Source: Terrimicrobiaceae bacterium (GTDB taxonomy: Bacteria > Verrucomicrobiota > Verrucomicrobiia > Chthoniobacterales > JAATET01). From it: 64,000 bases of DNA. The stretch is taken from assembly GCA_028713285.1 (NCBI GenBank), contig JAQTOP010000003.1, positions 1-64,000 on the forward strand. Reading direction: 5' to 3'. Both the position numbers and the translations under genes were made by a program. Below are positions 1 through 7,769 of the stretch, in pieces (positions within the stretch are counted from its first letter, which is position 1; every line of letters starts with the position of its first letter). The notes under the pieces are model-generated. The model was not told where the DNA came from. It worked only from the letters and a program-made list of their open reading frames with translations, and searched no databases.

Positions 1-337
1 GTTCCTCCTCGTCGAGGCCCAGATGCAGGGCTTCCGCGACGAGCTGGCGCAGCGCGGGTTCGAGCTGCCGCCGCCGCTCCGCCGGCGAGGCCCGCTTCAA
101 GCCCCGGGCGACAAACGTGCCCTGCCCGCGCCGGGTCTCGACAAGCCCCTCCCGCTCCAGAAATTGATAAACCTTCGCAATCGTCAGCGGATTCACCTTC
201 ACCTCCGCGGACAAATCCCGCACCGACGGCAATTGTTCCCCCGCCGCCAACTGGCCGCTCGCAATCCGCTCGCGAAGCTGTTGAAACACCTGCCGGTAGA
301 TCGGCACCCCGCTCGATGGATGGATCGAAAGATACAT
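1..337 (-). CDS. GntR-family (YtrA-type) transcriptional regulator, 3' end outside window
   Basis: The reverse complement reads from an ATG at 337 off the left edge, so only about the first 112 residues are present and the gene is missing from the ORF track. The start MYLSIHPSSGVPIYRQ is followed by a winged-helix GntR DNA-binding domain, including LPSVRDLSAEVKVNPLT and REGLVETRRGQGTF. The short N-terminus and absence of a large effector domain so far resemble the YtrA subgroup, whose members usually autoregulate and control ABC-transporter operons. The partner transporter would lie to the left of the window. Family assignment is firm; the subfamily is inference. Confidence 0.85.
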   Translation of the reverse strand, partial: MYLSIHPSSGVPIYRQVFQQLRERIASGQLAAGEQLPSVRDLSAEVKVNPLTIAKVYQFLEREGLVETRRGQGTFVARGLKRASPAERRRQLEPALRQLVAEALHLGLDEEE

Positions 338-344
338 TGCGTTG

Positions 345-366
345 GTGTTGTAGTTCTATAATACAC
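345..366. promoter_or_regulatory. Possible autoregulatory operator of the GntR gene
   Basis: An imperfect dyad lies 8 bp upstream of the regulator start, with GTGT and ACAC outer arms around an AT-rich centre. YtrA-type GntR repressors commonly bind GTGT-N-ACAC-type palindromes in their own promoters. Only symmetry and position support this call. Confidence 0.35.
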
Positions 367-444
367 TACCACCCGGCGGGCAATGTTTTTTCGGCTGCGC
401 GTTTCCCATGGCGTCGCGCCGTCCGCGATGGCATTGATCCCTCC

Positions 445-1110
445 ATGACTCCACAGCCCGCAACGCCCCGGCCCGTCGAGCGATTTCCGGCGCTCGACGC
501 CATTCCTGGTGTGCGAGCGGCCTTTCTCACGCGCATCCCCGCCATCGATGCCGCGGCCGACCGCGAGACGGCCCTTGCAAGGCTCCAGCCCGCGCACCAA
601 GCGCTCGTTTCCCAACTGGGATTCGCGCCCCCCATCTTCGCAGAGCAGGTCCACAATGACGGAATTGCCATCGTCGCTGCGCGCCCGGCGCAGCCCGTCG
701 CCGGCGCGGACGGCCTTGCCACCGCGACTCCCGGTCTCACGCTGGGCATCCATGTCGCGGACTGCGCGGCGGTCTTCCTCGTCGATCCGCGCCGCCGCGC
801 CGTCGCCCTCGTCCACTCCGGACGCAAAGGCACGGAGTTGAACATCCTCCGTCGCGCGGTCGATTCCCTGCGCGAAGCCTTTGCCACAGACCCTGCGGAC
901 CTCGTCGCCGTTGTCAGCCCATGCATTCGCCCGCCGGCATACGAGGTCGATTTCGCGGCGACGATCGCCGCGCAGGCCCGCGCCATGGGCATCAGCGCCT
1001 TTTACGACGACGGCATCTGCACGGCTTCGCATCCCGCGCGCTACTATTCCTACCGTCGCGAACTTGGCCGCACCGGCCGCATGCTCGCCCTGCTGTCTCT
1101 CGTGCCATGA
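445..1110 (+). CDS. pgeF: Laccase-domain (YfiH/PgeF) purine nucleoside phosphorylase-like protein
   Basis: The 221-aa protein belongs to the multicopper polyphenol-oxidase/YfiH family. Characterised members act as zinc-dependent purine nucleoside phosphorylases/adenosine deaminases or peptidoglycan-editing factors. The zinc-ligand pattern is visible as His in AEQVHND, Cys in HVADCAAVF and His in LVHSGRKG. The last motif replaces the usual HAGWRG. The ATG at 445 (MTPQPATP) is preferred because the longer ORF start at 316 gives an uncharacteristic leader. The stop overlaps the next gene by ATGA, so the two are translationally coupled. Confidence 0.82.
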   Translation: MTPQPATPRPVERFPALDAIPGVRAAFLTRIPAIDAAADRETALARLQPAHQALVSQLGFAPPIFAEQVHNDGIAIVAARPAQPVAGADGLATATPGLTLGIHVADCAAVFLVDPRRRAVALVHSGRKGTELNILRRAVDSLREAFATDPADLVAVVSPCIRPPAYEVDFAATIAAQARAMGISAFYDDGICTASHPARYYSYRRELGRTGRMLALLSLVP

Positions 1111-1802
1111 GCGGCCGCACCTTCGATCCCGCGCGGCCCGAGCGCATGGATGTGCCGCAGCCCGTGTCGCGCGAGCTGGAAAAGGATCTCGCGAATCTCG
1201 CCACGCTCAACCGCGTCTTCGGCAGCCACGCGCTTGTGCTCGGCCACTTGCGCCGCCGGCTCCTGCGTGGCCGGACGTGGCGCATCCTCGACCTCGCCAC
1301 CGGAGGCGGCGACATCCCGCGCGCCATTGCCTCGTGGGCTTCGCGGCGTGCCATTGATGTCGCCATCGACGCTGTGGATCAGCAGGCCTCCACGCTGGAA
1401 ATCGCGCGCCGCCTGTCGGCAACATTCGACAACATCACGTTTCACCGCGGCGATATCCGGGATTTTGGCGACGGGCAAAAATGGGACGTCGTGCTCTGCT
1501 CGCTTGCGCTTCACCATTTCTCCGAAGAGGACGCCGTGCGCATCCTGCGTCGCTGCGCCGCGCTCGCGCAACATCACGCGCTCGTCGCGGATCTCCGCCG
1601 CTGCGCGGCCGGCACGCTGGGCGTCGATCTGCTTACGTCCGTCTGGATGCGCGAACCGATGACGGTTGCCGACGCCCGCACCTCGGTGCGCCGCGCATTC
1701 TCCTTCGACGAGTTCGCCGCGCTGGCGGACTCCGCCGGCTGGCGCGGCTTCGGACATGCCCGTAAATTCTGCTTCCGCCAGGCGCTCTGGCTCGATCGCT
1801 GA
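1107..1802 (+). CDS. Class I SAM-dependent methyltransferase
   Basis: The 231-aa protein has a Rossmann methyltransferase fold. Motif I is DLATGGGDIPRAI near residues 62-74, an acidic residue ends beta-2 (DAVDQQ), and motif IV is WDVVLCSLALHHF. The wording resembles UbiE/type 11 methyltransferases that act on small hydrophobic molecules, but the substrate cannot be read from sequence. The start overlaps the pgeF stop (ATGA), so it belongs to the pgeF-yicC-gmk-coaC operon. A polyketide or quinone methylase role is possible but unproven. Confidence 0.8.
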   Translation: MSGRTFDPARPERMDVPQPVSRELEKDLANLATLNRVFGSHALVLGHLRRRLLRGRTWRILDLATGGGDIPRAIASWASRRAIDVAIDAVDQQASTLEIARRLSATFDNITFHRGDIRDFGDGQKWDVVLCSLALHHFSEEDAVRILRRCAALAQHHALVADLRRCAAGTLGVDLLTSVWMREPMTVADARTSVRRAFSFDEFAALADSAGWRGFGHARKFCFRQALWLDR

Positions 1803-1847
1803 TTTTCCTGTTTTCCAGTTTCCCGGATTCCCCGTAGTCCTTGTGCG

Positions 1848-2714
1848 GTGAACAGCATGACCGGCTACGGACGCGGGGAGGCCACCTCGGCGGGAATCCG
1901 CTGCGTCGTGGAGTGCGCATCGGTCAATCGCAAGGGACTCGAGGTCGCCTGTCAGCTTCCGCGCGAGCTTTCGGCACTCGAAGTCGTTATTCGCGAGCGT
2001 GTCGCCCACCGCGTCGCGCGCGGTCGCGTGAATGTCGGCGTCGCCGTAACAATCGCCGGAGGCGGCTCAGCGGCCGAGATCGACCGCGCGCTCGCCCGCG
2101 ATCTGCTTCGAGAAATTCGCTCACTGCAAAAGGAACTTGCACTTGCCGGCGATTTGGACGTGAACACGCTGCTCGCCCTGCCCGGGGTCATCCGCACGCC
2201 CCAGCAGACAACGGCCGACTACGAACCGATCATTGCGCGCGCGCTCGACATCGCGCTCACCGCCCTCTCAACCATGCGCGCGAAGGAGGGCCAAAGCCTG
2301 CATCGCGACCTGACGAAGCGCCTCGCGGCGCTGCGCAAGGCGCGCACCCGCATGGCGAAGCTCGCGCCGGAAATCGTGGTCCGCTATCGCAACGAACTTC
2401 GCGCCCGCGTCGAGCGAACGGGCGTGCAATTGCCGGTCGATGACATGAGGCTCGCCACCGAAATCGCGCTCTTCGCCGAACGATGCGATGTCTCCGAGGA
2501 ACTCACGCGGCTCGACAGCCACTTTGCGCAGATCGCCGAAAAGCTCGATATGGCCGGGCCGGTCGGCCGCGCACTCGAGTTTCTCACGCAGGAAATCTAT
2601 CGCGAACTCAACACTCTCGGCTCGAAGGCCGGCGACTCCGCACTCACGCGGCTCGTCGTTGATTCGAAGGTCGAACTCGATAAAATCCGCGAGCAGGTTC
2701 TCAATGTCGAATAA
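1848..2714 (+). CDS. yicC: YicC family endoribonuclease-like protein
   Basis: The 288-aa protein begins with the family signature NSMTGYGRGEA and contains SVNRKGLEVACQLPRE (YicC N-terminal domain). It ends in the DUF1732 C-terminal domain, with FLTQEIYRELNTLGSKAGD and VDSKVELDKIREQVLNVE. E. coli YicC has been reported to be an endoribonuclease acting on small RNAs. The GTG at 1848 places the signature at the normal N-terminal distance; an ATG at 1857 is the alternative. The 3' end overlaps gmk by 11 nt, a widely conserved yicC-gmk pairing. Confidence 0.92.
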   Translation: MNSMTGYGRGEATSAGIRCVVECASVNRKGLEVACQLPRELSALEVVIRERVAHRVARGRVNVGVAVTIAGGGSAAEIDRALARDLLREIRSLQKELALAGDLDVNTLLALPGVIRTPQQTTADYEPIIARALDIALTALSTMRAKEGQSLHRDLTKRLAALRKARTRMAKLAPEIVVRYRNELRARVERTGVQLPVDDMRLATEIALFAERCDVSEELTRLDSHFAQIAEKLDMAGPVGRALEFLTQEIYRELNTLGSKAGDSALTRLVVDSKVELDKIREQVLNVE

Positions 2715-3330
2715 CTCCCCCGTCTTCCACCGCACCGGCATCCTGTTCGTCCTCTCCGCGCCCTCCGGCGCCGGCAAGACTACGCTCACCGCCGCGCTGC
2801 GGCAAAAGCCCGACTTCGTTTACGCGGTCTCCTGCACGACGCGCGCGCCGCGCTCCGGGGAAATCAACGGGGAGGACTACACTTTTCTGGACGATGCGGA
2901 TTTCCAGGCGCGGATTACCGCGGGCGAATTCCTCGAGCATGCCGAGGTCCATGGCCGCCACTACGGCACGCTCAAGCGAACCGTGCTGGATCAGCTCCGG
3001 ACCGGCATCGACGTGCTCATCGACATCGACACGCAGGGCGCCGCAAGCATCCGTGCATGCGCGGATCCCTTCATTCAGGCAGCCCTCGCGGACGTGTTCA
3101 TCATGCCTCCGAGTCTCGACGAACTCCGCCGCCGGCTCATGCGGCGCGGGACCGAAACCGATGAGCAAATCCAAATGCGTCTGACAAATGCCGCCGCCGA
3201 GATGGAACGTTGGCGCGAATATCGCTACACGATCATCAGCGGCTCCATGGAAGAGGACATCGAAAAATTTCGCGCGGTCATGCGCGCCGAACGCTACCTC
3301 AGCCGGCGGCTCAGCCTCCACCCAGCATGA
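2704..3330 (+). CDS. gmk: Guanylate kinase
   Basis: The 208-aa enzyme phosphorylates GMP to GDP with ATP in the cytoplasm. The P-loop SAPSGAGKTT lies at residues 18-27. GMP-binding segments follow: SCTTRAPRSGEINGEDYTF and EFLEHAEVHGRHYGT. LIDIDTQGA is the Walker B-like strand, and the lid includes RRLMRRGTETDEQI. Length is normal for the family. The start at 2704 overlaps yicC and the stop overlaps coaC by ATGA. Confidence 0.96.
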   Translation: MSNNSPVFHRTGILFVLSAPSGAGKTTLTAALRQKPDFVYAVSCTTRAPRSGEINGEDYTFLDDADFQARITAGEFLEHAEVHGRHYGTLKRTVLDQLRTGIDVLIDIDTQGAASIRACADPFIQAALADVFIMPPSLDELRRRLMRRGTETDEQIQMRLTNAAAEMERWREYRYTIISGSMEEDIEKFRAVMRAERYLSRRLSLHPA

Positions 3331-3926
3331 GCGTGAAAACCATTGTTCTTGGCGTTGGAGGCTCCATCGCAGCCTACAAGGCGGCGGACCTCACCAGCCG
3401 CCTCACGAAGCGCGGCTGCGATGTGCATGTGGTAATGACGCGCGCGGCGACGGAATTCGTCACGCCGCTCACATTCAAGACGCTCTCACGCAACCCCGTG
3501 ACGACCTCCGTTTTCGACGAAAAGGAGTCGTGGCATCCCGGCCATATCGATCTAGCCGACCGCACATCCCTTTTGCTCATCGCGCCCGCCACAGCCAATC
3601 TGCTCGCCAAGCTCGCGCACGGCATCGCCGACGACGCCATTACTTCCCTCGCGCTCGCAACGCTCGCGCCGATCCTGATCGCGCCGGCGATGAACGGAAA
3701 GATGTGGCTGCACGCCGCCACGCAAGACAACGTCAAACGCCTGCGCGATCGCGGCGCGGAATTTATCGGACCCGAGGAAGGCCTGCTCGCGTGCGGCTAC
3801 GAGGGGCTCGGGCGGCTGTGGAACGTGGAGGACATTGCCGCGCGGGCCGAAGCCATTTTGATGGACCGCCGAATGGCCCGAAAATTGCGGGCTAAAAAAT
3901 CAAGTGCAAATGGAAAAATTCGTTGA
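3327..3926 (+). CDS. coaC: Phosphopantothenoylcysteine decarboxylase (CoaC flavoprotein), not fused to CoaB
   Basis: The 199-aa HFCD-family flavoprotein converts phosphopantothenoylcysteine to phosphopantetheine in CoA synthesis. The FMN-binding GVGGSIAAYKA lies at the N-terminus. The catalytic histidine is in HIDLADR. The conserved APAMNGKMW matches the PXMNXXMW substrate loop, and GLLACGYEG carries the active-site cysteine region. Most bacteria encode a CoaBC fusion of about 400 aa. Here the CoaB synthetase half is absent, so a separate coaB is expected elsewhere. It is coupled to gmk by ATGA overlap. Confidence 0.9.
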   Translation: MSVKTIVLGVGGSIAAYKAADLTSRLTKRGCDVHVVMTRAATEFVTPLTFKTLSRNPVTTSVFDEKESWHPGHIDLADRTSLLLIAPATANLLAKLAHGIADDAITSLALATLAPILIAPAMNGKMWLHAATQDNVKRLRDRGAEFIGPEEGLLACGYEGLGRLWNVEDIAARAEAILMDRRMARKLRAKKSSANGKIR

Positions 3927-3974
3927 CGCATTTCAGGTAAGAACTTATGCACAGTTCGCAGTGAGTTATTCACA
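3923..3974 (+). promoter_or_regulatory. Sigma-70-like promoter overlapping two DnaA-box-like 9-mers, upstream of the H1-like gene
   Basis: TTGACG (3923-3928) and TATGCA (3946-3951) are spaced by 17 bp. Two sites matching the DnaA-box consensus TTATNCACA, TTATGCACA (3945-3953) and TTATTCACA (3966-3974), lie 21 bp apart on the same strand. The first overlaps the -10 element. A GGGGGG-type ribosome-binding site precedes the ATG at 4022. Direct control by DnaA is inference. Confidence 0.55.
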
Positions 3975-4021
3975 AAGTTTTCACATTTTCCGCGCCTGCG
4001 GTAAGAGAGGGGGGATATCCA

Positions 4022-4183
4022 ATGGCAGTTGCTAAAAAACCAGCAGCCAAGAAACCTGTCGCCAAAAAAGCTCCGGCTAAGAAAGCCGCAGTGAAGAAGG
4101 CTCCCGCCAAGAAAGCGGCCGCGAAAAAGCCGGTCGCAAAGAAGGCAGTCGCGAAGAAAAAGGCGGCCCCGAAGAAAAAGTAA
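4022..4183 (+). CDS. Lysine/alanine-rich histone H1-like DNA-binding protein (53 aa)
   Basis: The 53-aa protein is absent from the ORF track because of its length. It consists almost entirely of Ala, Lys, Pro and Val in repeated AKKP/AKKA units, like the C-terminal tail of eukaryotic H1 and of chlamydial/verrucomicrobial H1-like proteins. Such tails are disordered, strongly basic and bind DNA without sequence specificity. A strong purine-rich ribosome-binding site, a promoter at 3923 and a hairpin terminator at 4221 mark it as an independently transcribed gene. The antisense ORFs at 3797-4435 and 3970-4218 are shadows of this repeat. A role in nucleoid compaction is inferred. Confidence 0.8.
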   Translation: MAVAKKPAAKKPVAKKAPAKKAAVKKAPAKKAAAKKPVAKKAVAKKKAAPKKK

Positions 4184-4220
4184 CCCTCCATTGGGTGCTT
4201 CGGCATCCAGTGAAGCATCT

Positions 4221-4264
4221 AATTGGGAGAAGCAGTCCACCGCGGCGGCTTCTCCCAATTGTTT
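4221..4264 (+). terminator. Intrinsic terminator of the H1-like gene
   Basis: A perfect 13-bp stem (AATTGGGAGAAGC paired with its complement) with a 14-nt loop is followed by GTTTT. It sits 37 bp after the H1-like stop codon. Confidence 0.8.
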
Positions 4265-4337
4265 TCCGGGCCGGAGGAGGGACGGGCGGGGATTCACCCG
4301 CATGCATTCCGCCGGGATGCGCAGGGAGACCCCGTCG

Positions 4338-4370
4338 GAAAAAAAGCCTCCGACTCGCAAGCCGGAGGTA
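4338..4370 (-). terminator. Intrinsic terminator of trxA
   Basis: On the minus strand a CCTCCG...CGGAGG hairpin is followed by a run of T (AAAAAA on the plus strand). It lies about 37 nt past the trxA stop codon. Confidence 0.65.
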
Positions 4371-4406
4371 ATTCCGAGGTTCTCTCGCGTCTCGGAGAAC
4401 GATGGA

Positions 4407-4736
4407 TCAGGCCGCTGCGTCGAGCTTGGTGACAAGGTCGCCCTTGCTGGTAAGACCGGTAATCTGGTCCCTCTTCTCCCCGTTTTTGAAGATCAGCATC
4501 GTCGGGATCGCCTGAATACGAAATTTCGCAGCCGTCTGTGGATTGTCATCGACGTTGACCTTGCCGACCTTGACGGCGCCAACCTTCTCATCGGCGATCT
4601 CGTCGATGAGCGGGGCGATCATGCGGCACGGACCGCACCAGGGAGCCCAGAAGTCCACCAGCACGGGGGTGGAGGAGGCGATGACCTCGGTGTCGAAGTT
4701 GGCGTCGGTGAGTTCGATTACATTTGCGCTGGCCAT
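4407..4736 (-). CDS. trxA: Thioredoxin
   Basis: The 109-aa cytoplasmic dithiol reductant has the canonical active site WCGPC (Cys34/Cys37) in VDFWAPWCGPCRM. The buried Asp of LVDFW and the cis-proline loop AIPTML are both present. Length and motif order are those of housekeeping thioredoxin 1. It is monocistronic or follows the proline-rich gene at 4779-5393 on the same strand, and it has its own terminator at 4338-4370. Confidence 0.97.
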   Translation of the reverse strand: MASANVIELTDANFDTEVIASSTPVLVDFWAPWCGPCRMIAPLIDEIADEKVGAVKVGKVNVDDNPQTAAKFRIQAIPTMLIFKNGEKRDQITGLTSKGDLVTKLDAAA

Positions 4737-4778
4737 GGGATAAGAGCGGGTTGGGTGTGCCGCGAAGGCGACGACCGG

Positions 4779-5393
4779 TTACAACATCATCCAGATCTGG
4801 ATCGCGAGGGCGATGACGGCGGTGGCGAGGGCGGCGATGGCAAGGTTCATGGGAATTTCTTCTTCGATGGTTTCGGTCGCGAGGGCGGGTTCACTGGTCT
4901 GGACGTTGAAGGTGGCGCTGGCGGTCTGTGAAGGTACCGGCCTTGGCTGCAAACGGACGGTAGCCTGCGGCTTGGGCGCCAATCCGGGATGGGAAGCCAC
5001 CTTTGCGGTTTCCTTCTTTGCCTGCGGCTTGACGGCGGCCGGCGCGGGCCCGACCACGGCTGGCCGCGGCATGCCACCGGGTACCGCCGGTGAGGCGGCG
5101 GGTTGCGGCGCGGCGGGAGCGGTGGGTGGACCGGGAGGCCTGGGCGCACCGGGAAAACTCGGTGGCTTCGGAACGCTTGGGGCCGACGGGGGCTGCAGGC
5201 CCGTTGGCGGCCTGGGGATCGAAGGGCGTGGCAGAACCGGTGCGGCAGACTCCGCAGGAGCTTCGGCTGGCGCGGCGACCGGTTTCGGAGGTAGATTGAT
5301 CATGGCCGTCTCGCGCGGAGTGGACGCGAGGGGCTGGCCGTCCCGCCGCGATGGGAGAACAATGCGCACAGTTTCTTTTTTCGGTTCGCTCAT
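4779..5393 (-). CDS. Proline/alanine-rich protein with C-terminal membrane anchor
   Basis: The 204-aa protein starts MSEPKKETVRIVLPSRR and continues as a long Pro/Ala-rich, probably disordered segment (about residues 30-165). It ends with one hydrophobic helix, NLAIAALATAVIALAIQIWMML, which would make it a tail-anchored membrane protein with a cytoplasmic Pro-rich arm. No enzymatic domain is recognisable. Similar small proteins occur next to trxA in related genomes only as an impression, which I cannot verify. It lies upstream of trxA on the same strand, separated by 42 nt. Confidence 0.65.
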   Translation of the reverse strand: MSEPKKETVRIVLPSRRDGQPLASTPRETAMINLPPKPVAAPAEAPAESAAPVLPRPSIPRPPTGLQPPSAPSVPKPPSFPGAPRPPGPPTAPAAPQPAASPAVPGGMPRPAVVGPAPAAVKPQAKKETAKVASHPGLAPKPQATVRLQPRPVPSQTASATFNVQTSEPALATETIEEEIPMNLAIAALATAVIALAIQIWMML

Positions 5394-5543
5394 GGTGAAT
5401 TACTTGGGCTCGTGGATTCCGGGGTTTTGCGAATAGCGCAGCCTTCGCTTTTTCCAAAATCGGCGATTCGTGTCAATCTCGCAAGGCGGTCTGAATGACA
5501 TACCTTACAGAAACGTGCCGATAGCGCAACGTTCTGGACCCGC

Positions 5544-7703
5544 TCAGGGTGTGGCAGGGTTCTTGCCGCCCGTCTGGGCGGAAGCGGTCTTGCTGCCTTT
5601 CAACAAATCGGTGAGATCGGCGCTGATGCGGAGCGCTTCGTTGCGAATCGCATCGGGAAGAACCGCGTCTTCCTTGGTCTCGCGGTCGTCATCCGCGGCG
5701 TCGAATATCGAGCCCTTCTTTTTTCGGTCGAAAGCGACCTTCTTCAACTCGGACTGGGAGACATTATCGAGCGTGACTTCATAGGCGACGGCATCGAAGG
5801 CGGCGCCGCGGTTGGCGCGATCCTTTGTTCGGGCTTCCCGCCGGGCGGCGTCCTCAGCGAGTTCCTTCTTGCGATCTGCAAGATTGAGCGAGACCGAGTT
5901 GTCCGACAGTCGTTTCCGAAGGTGCCGCATGTCCTCGGAGATGTAACGAAATTCCGGATCTGCGGCGACGCGCTGGCTCGATAATGCCTGCAATTGCCCC
6001 ATGAACGATGCGAGATCGTCGTTGCGATCAATGCGTCGCGGGGCAACCTCGTCGTAAGGCAGGGGATTCGGCAGCGCGCCCTCTCCGATCTCGGGATTGT
6101 CGGTGAGCGAGGGAAGAACGATGTCCGACTTGACTCCCTCGAGTTGGGTGGAGCCACCCAGGACGCGATAGAATTTGTTAATTGTCAGCTTGAGCGCGCC
6201 CGCATCGGCCGCGCCGAGGCTGAAGAATGGCATGAAACGCCCGATGTCCAGCATGGTCTGAACGGTGCCTTTTCCGAAGCTGCGTTCGTCGCCGACGATC
6301 ACCGCACGGTCGTAGTCCTGCAAGGCGGCCGCAAAAATCTCACTCGCGGAGGCGCTCAGACGGTTCGTCACGATCACGAGCGGGCCGTCGTATGCGGGTT
6401 TTGAGTTCTTGTCGTAGGAGACGGCGACCTTGCCGTTCGAGTCCTTCGATTGAACCACAGGACCTTTCGGGATGAACAGGCCGGTGAGGTTGATCGCCTC
6501 TTCCAGCGAGCCGCCACCGTCCATGCGCAGGTCGATCACCAGACCCTGGATTCCCTCCTTTTTCAATCGCTCGAGGAGCAGCGAAACGTCCTTCGTGGTG
6601 CTTACCGCGCCGGCTTCATCGCTGTGCCCAAGGTCGGCGTAAAACGAGGGCACCTCGATCCAGCCGAGGCGGAGCGGGCGTCCGTCAGGGCGGGTGAGGT
6701 CGATGATCTCGGCGCTCGCCTTCTGCTCCTTGAGCTGCACTTCGTCGCGACGAATGGCGATGATCTTGCGCTTGGAGGGATCCGACGCGTTCGCCGGGAC
6801 GACCTGCAAACGCACCGTCGTTCCGCGCTTGCCGCGAATCTTTTCCACGACCTTGTCGAGCTTCATGTCCACGACATCCTCGAATGGCGCGTCTCCCTGC
6901 GCCACGGCGGCGATGCGGTCGCTGACCTTGAGGCGTCCGTCAAGGTCCGCCGGGCCGCCGGGCACGATTTCCTTGATCTTCGCGTAGCCATCCTCGCTTT
7001 GGAGGACGGCCCCGATGCCATCCAGCGACTTTTTCATTTCGATCTCGAAATTTGCGAGCTCGGATGGGCTCATGTATTCGGAATGGGGATCGTAGGTGCG
7101 CGCCAGCGCGCCGAGAAAACCGGAGACGACGCTCTCGTCATCCATTTCGTTGACATTGCGAAGAAGCTGGTCCTGCCGGCGTTTCACAGTCTTCGCGGGC
7201 GTGTCCACCGCGTGTTCGGCGAGCGTCTCCTGCAGCAGCTCGGCCTCGATCCGTTTGCGCCAGAGGTCGTTCAACTCGGCGGCGCTCTTCGGCCAGGGGG
7301 CGTTCTTTCGATCCAATGCCACGGATTCCTTCGTCGCAAAATCGAACTTCCCGCCGGCGAGCTCCTTGTTGCCTGCGACGCGGTCGGTCACATGCTGCTT
7401 GTAGCGGGCGAAGATATCGCGCGCGGGGTCGAGGTTGCCGGCCAGGATCGCGTCATCCAGGGTAGTGGCGTATTTGGCGCTCAGATCGTCGATCTCCGCC
7501 TGCGTGAAAAACAGCTTGTTCGGATCGAGATCCTGGAGGTATTGCGCGAGCAATTTTTGCGAGATGCTGTCGTCGAGCTTGTGCCGGGAATAGTGACCCT
7601 GCTCGAGCAGTCGCGCCACGGAGACGGCGACTTTGTCCAGGTCTGCGGCCCTCGCGGAACCTGCAATAAACACGGCGACGAGCGCCGTCGTGATGAGCCT
7701 CAT
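5544..7703 (-). CDS. prc: Tail-specific (C-terminal processing) periplasmic protease
   Basis: The 719-aa S41-family peptidase degrades or trims periplasmic proteins from their C-termini. The start at 7703 (MRLITTALVAVFIAGSARAAD) gives a clear signal peptide; an ATG at 7748 adds 15 residues. An alpha-helical N-terminal domain is followed by a PDZ domain (GIGAVLQSEDGYAKIKEIVPGG). The S41 core carries the catalytic Ser in RLSASASEIFAAAL and Lys in RSFGKGTVQ. A DUF3340-like C-terminus holds charged helices with KKGSIFDAADD. Length matches Prc/Tsp of proteobacteria. Confidence 0.93.
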   Translation of the reverse strand: MRLITTALVAVFIAGSARAADLDKVAVSVARLLEQGHYSRHKLDDSISQKLLAQYLQDLDPNKLFFTQAEIDDLSAKYATTLDDAILAGNLDPARDIFARYKQHVTDRVAGNKELAGGKFDFATKESVALDRKNAPWPKSAAELNDLWRKRIEAELLQETLAEHAVDTPAKTVKRRQDQLLRNVNEMDDESVVSGFLGALARTYDPHSEYMSPSELANFEIEMKKSLDGIGAVLQSEDGYAKIKEIVPGGPADLDGRLKVSDRIAAVAQGDAPFEDVVDMKLDKVVEKIRGKRGTTVRLQVVPANASDPSKRKIIAIRRDEVQLKEQKASAEIIDLTRPDGRPLRLGWIEVPSFYADLGHSDEAGAVSTTKDVSLLLERLKKEGIQGLVIDLRMDGGGSLEEAINLTGLFIPKGPVVQSKDSNGKVAVSYDKNSKPAYDGPLVIVTNRLSASASEIFAAALQDYDRAVIVGDERSFGKGTVQTMLDIGRFMPFFSLGAADAGALKLTINKFYRVLGGSTQLEGVKSDIVLPSLTDNPEIGEGALPNPLPYDEVAPRRIDRNDDLASFMGQLQALSSQRVAADPEFRYISEDMRHLRKRLSDNSVSLNLADRKKELAEDAARREARTKDRANRGAAFDAVAYEVTLDNVSQSELKKVAFDRKKKGSIFDAADDDRETKEDAVLPDAIRNEALRISADLTDLLKGSKTASAQTGGKNPATP

Positions 7704-7769
7704 ACGGGATAGACTTGCAGAGGATCGCGATAAAATCAAACTACGCATGGCACAATTGACCATATTCCC

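Noticed and set aside
1050-2009. Large minus-strand ORFs over the methyltransferase and pgeF genes
   Set aside because: High GC gives long antisense reading frames; they have Arg-rich random composition and no domains.
3797-4435. Minus-strand ORFs of 212 and 82 aa with FFA/GAFF repeats
   Set aside because: They are the antisense of the lysine/alanine repeat of the H1-like gene, which has its own ribosome-binding site and terminator.
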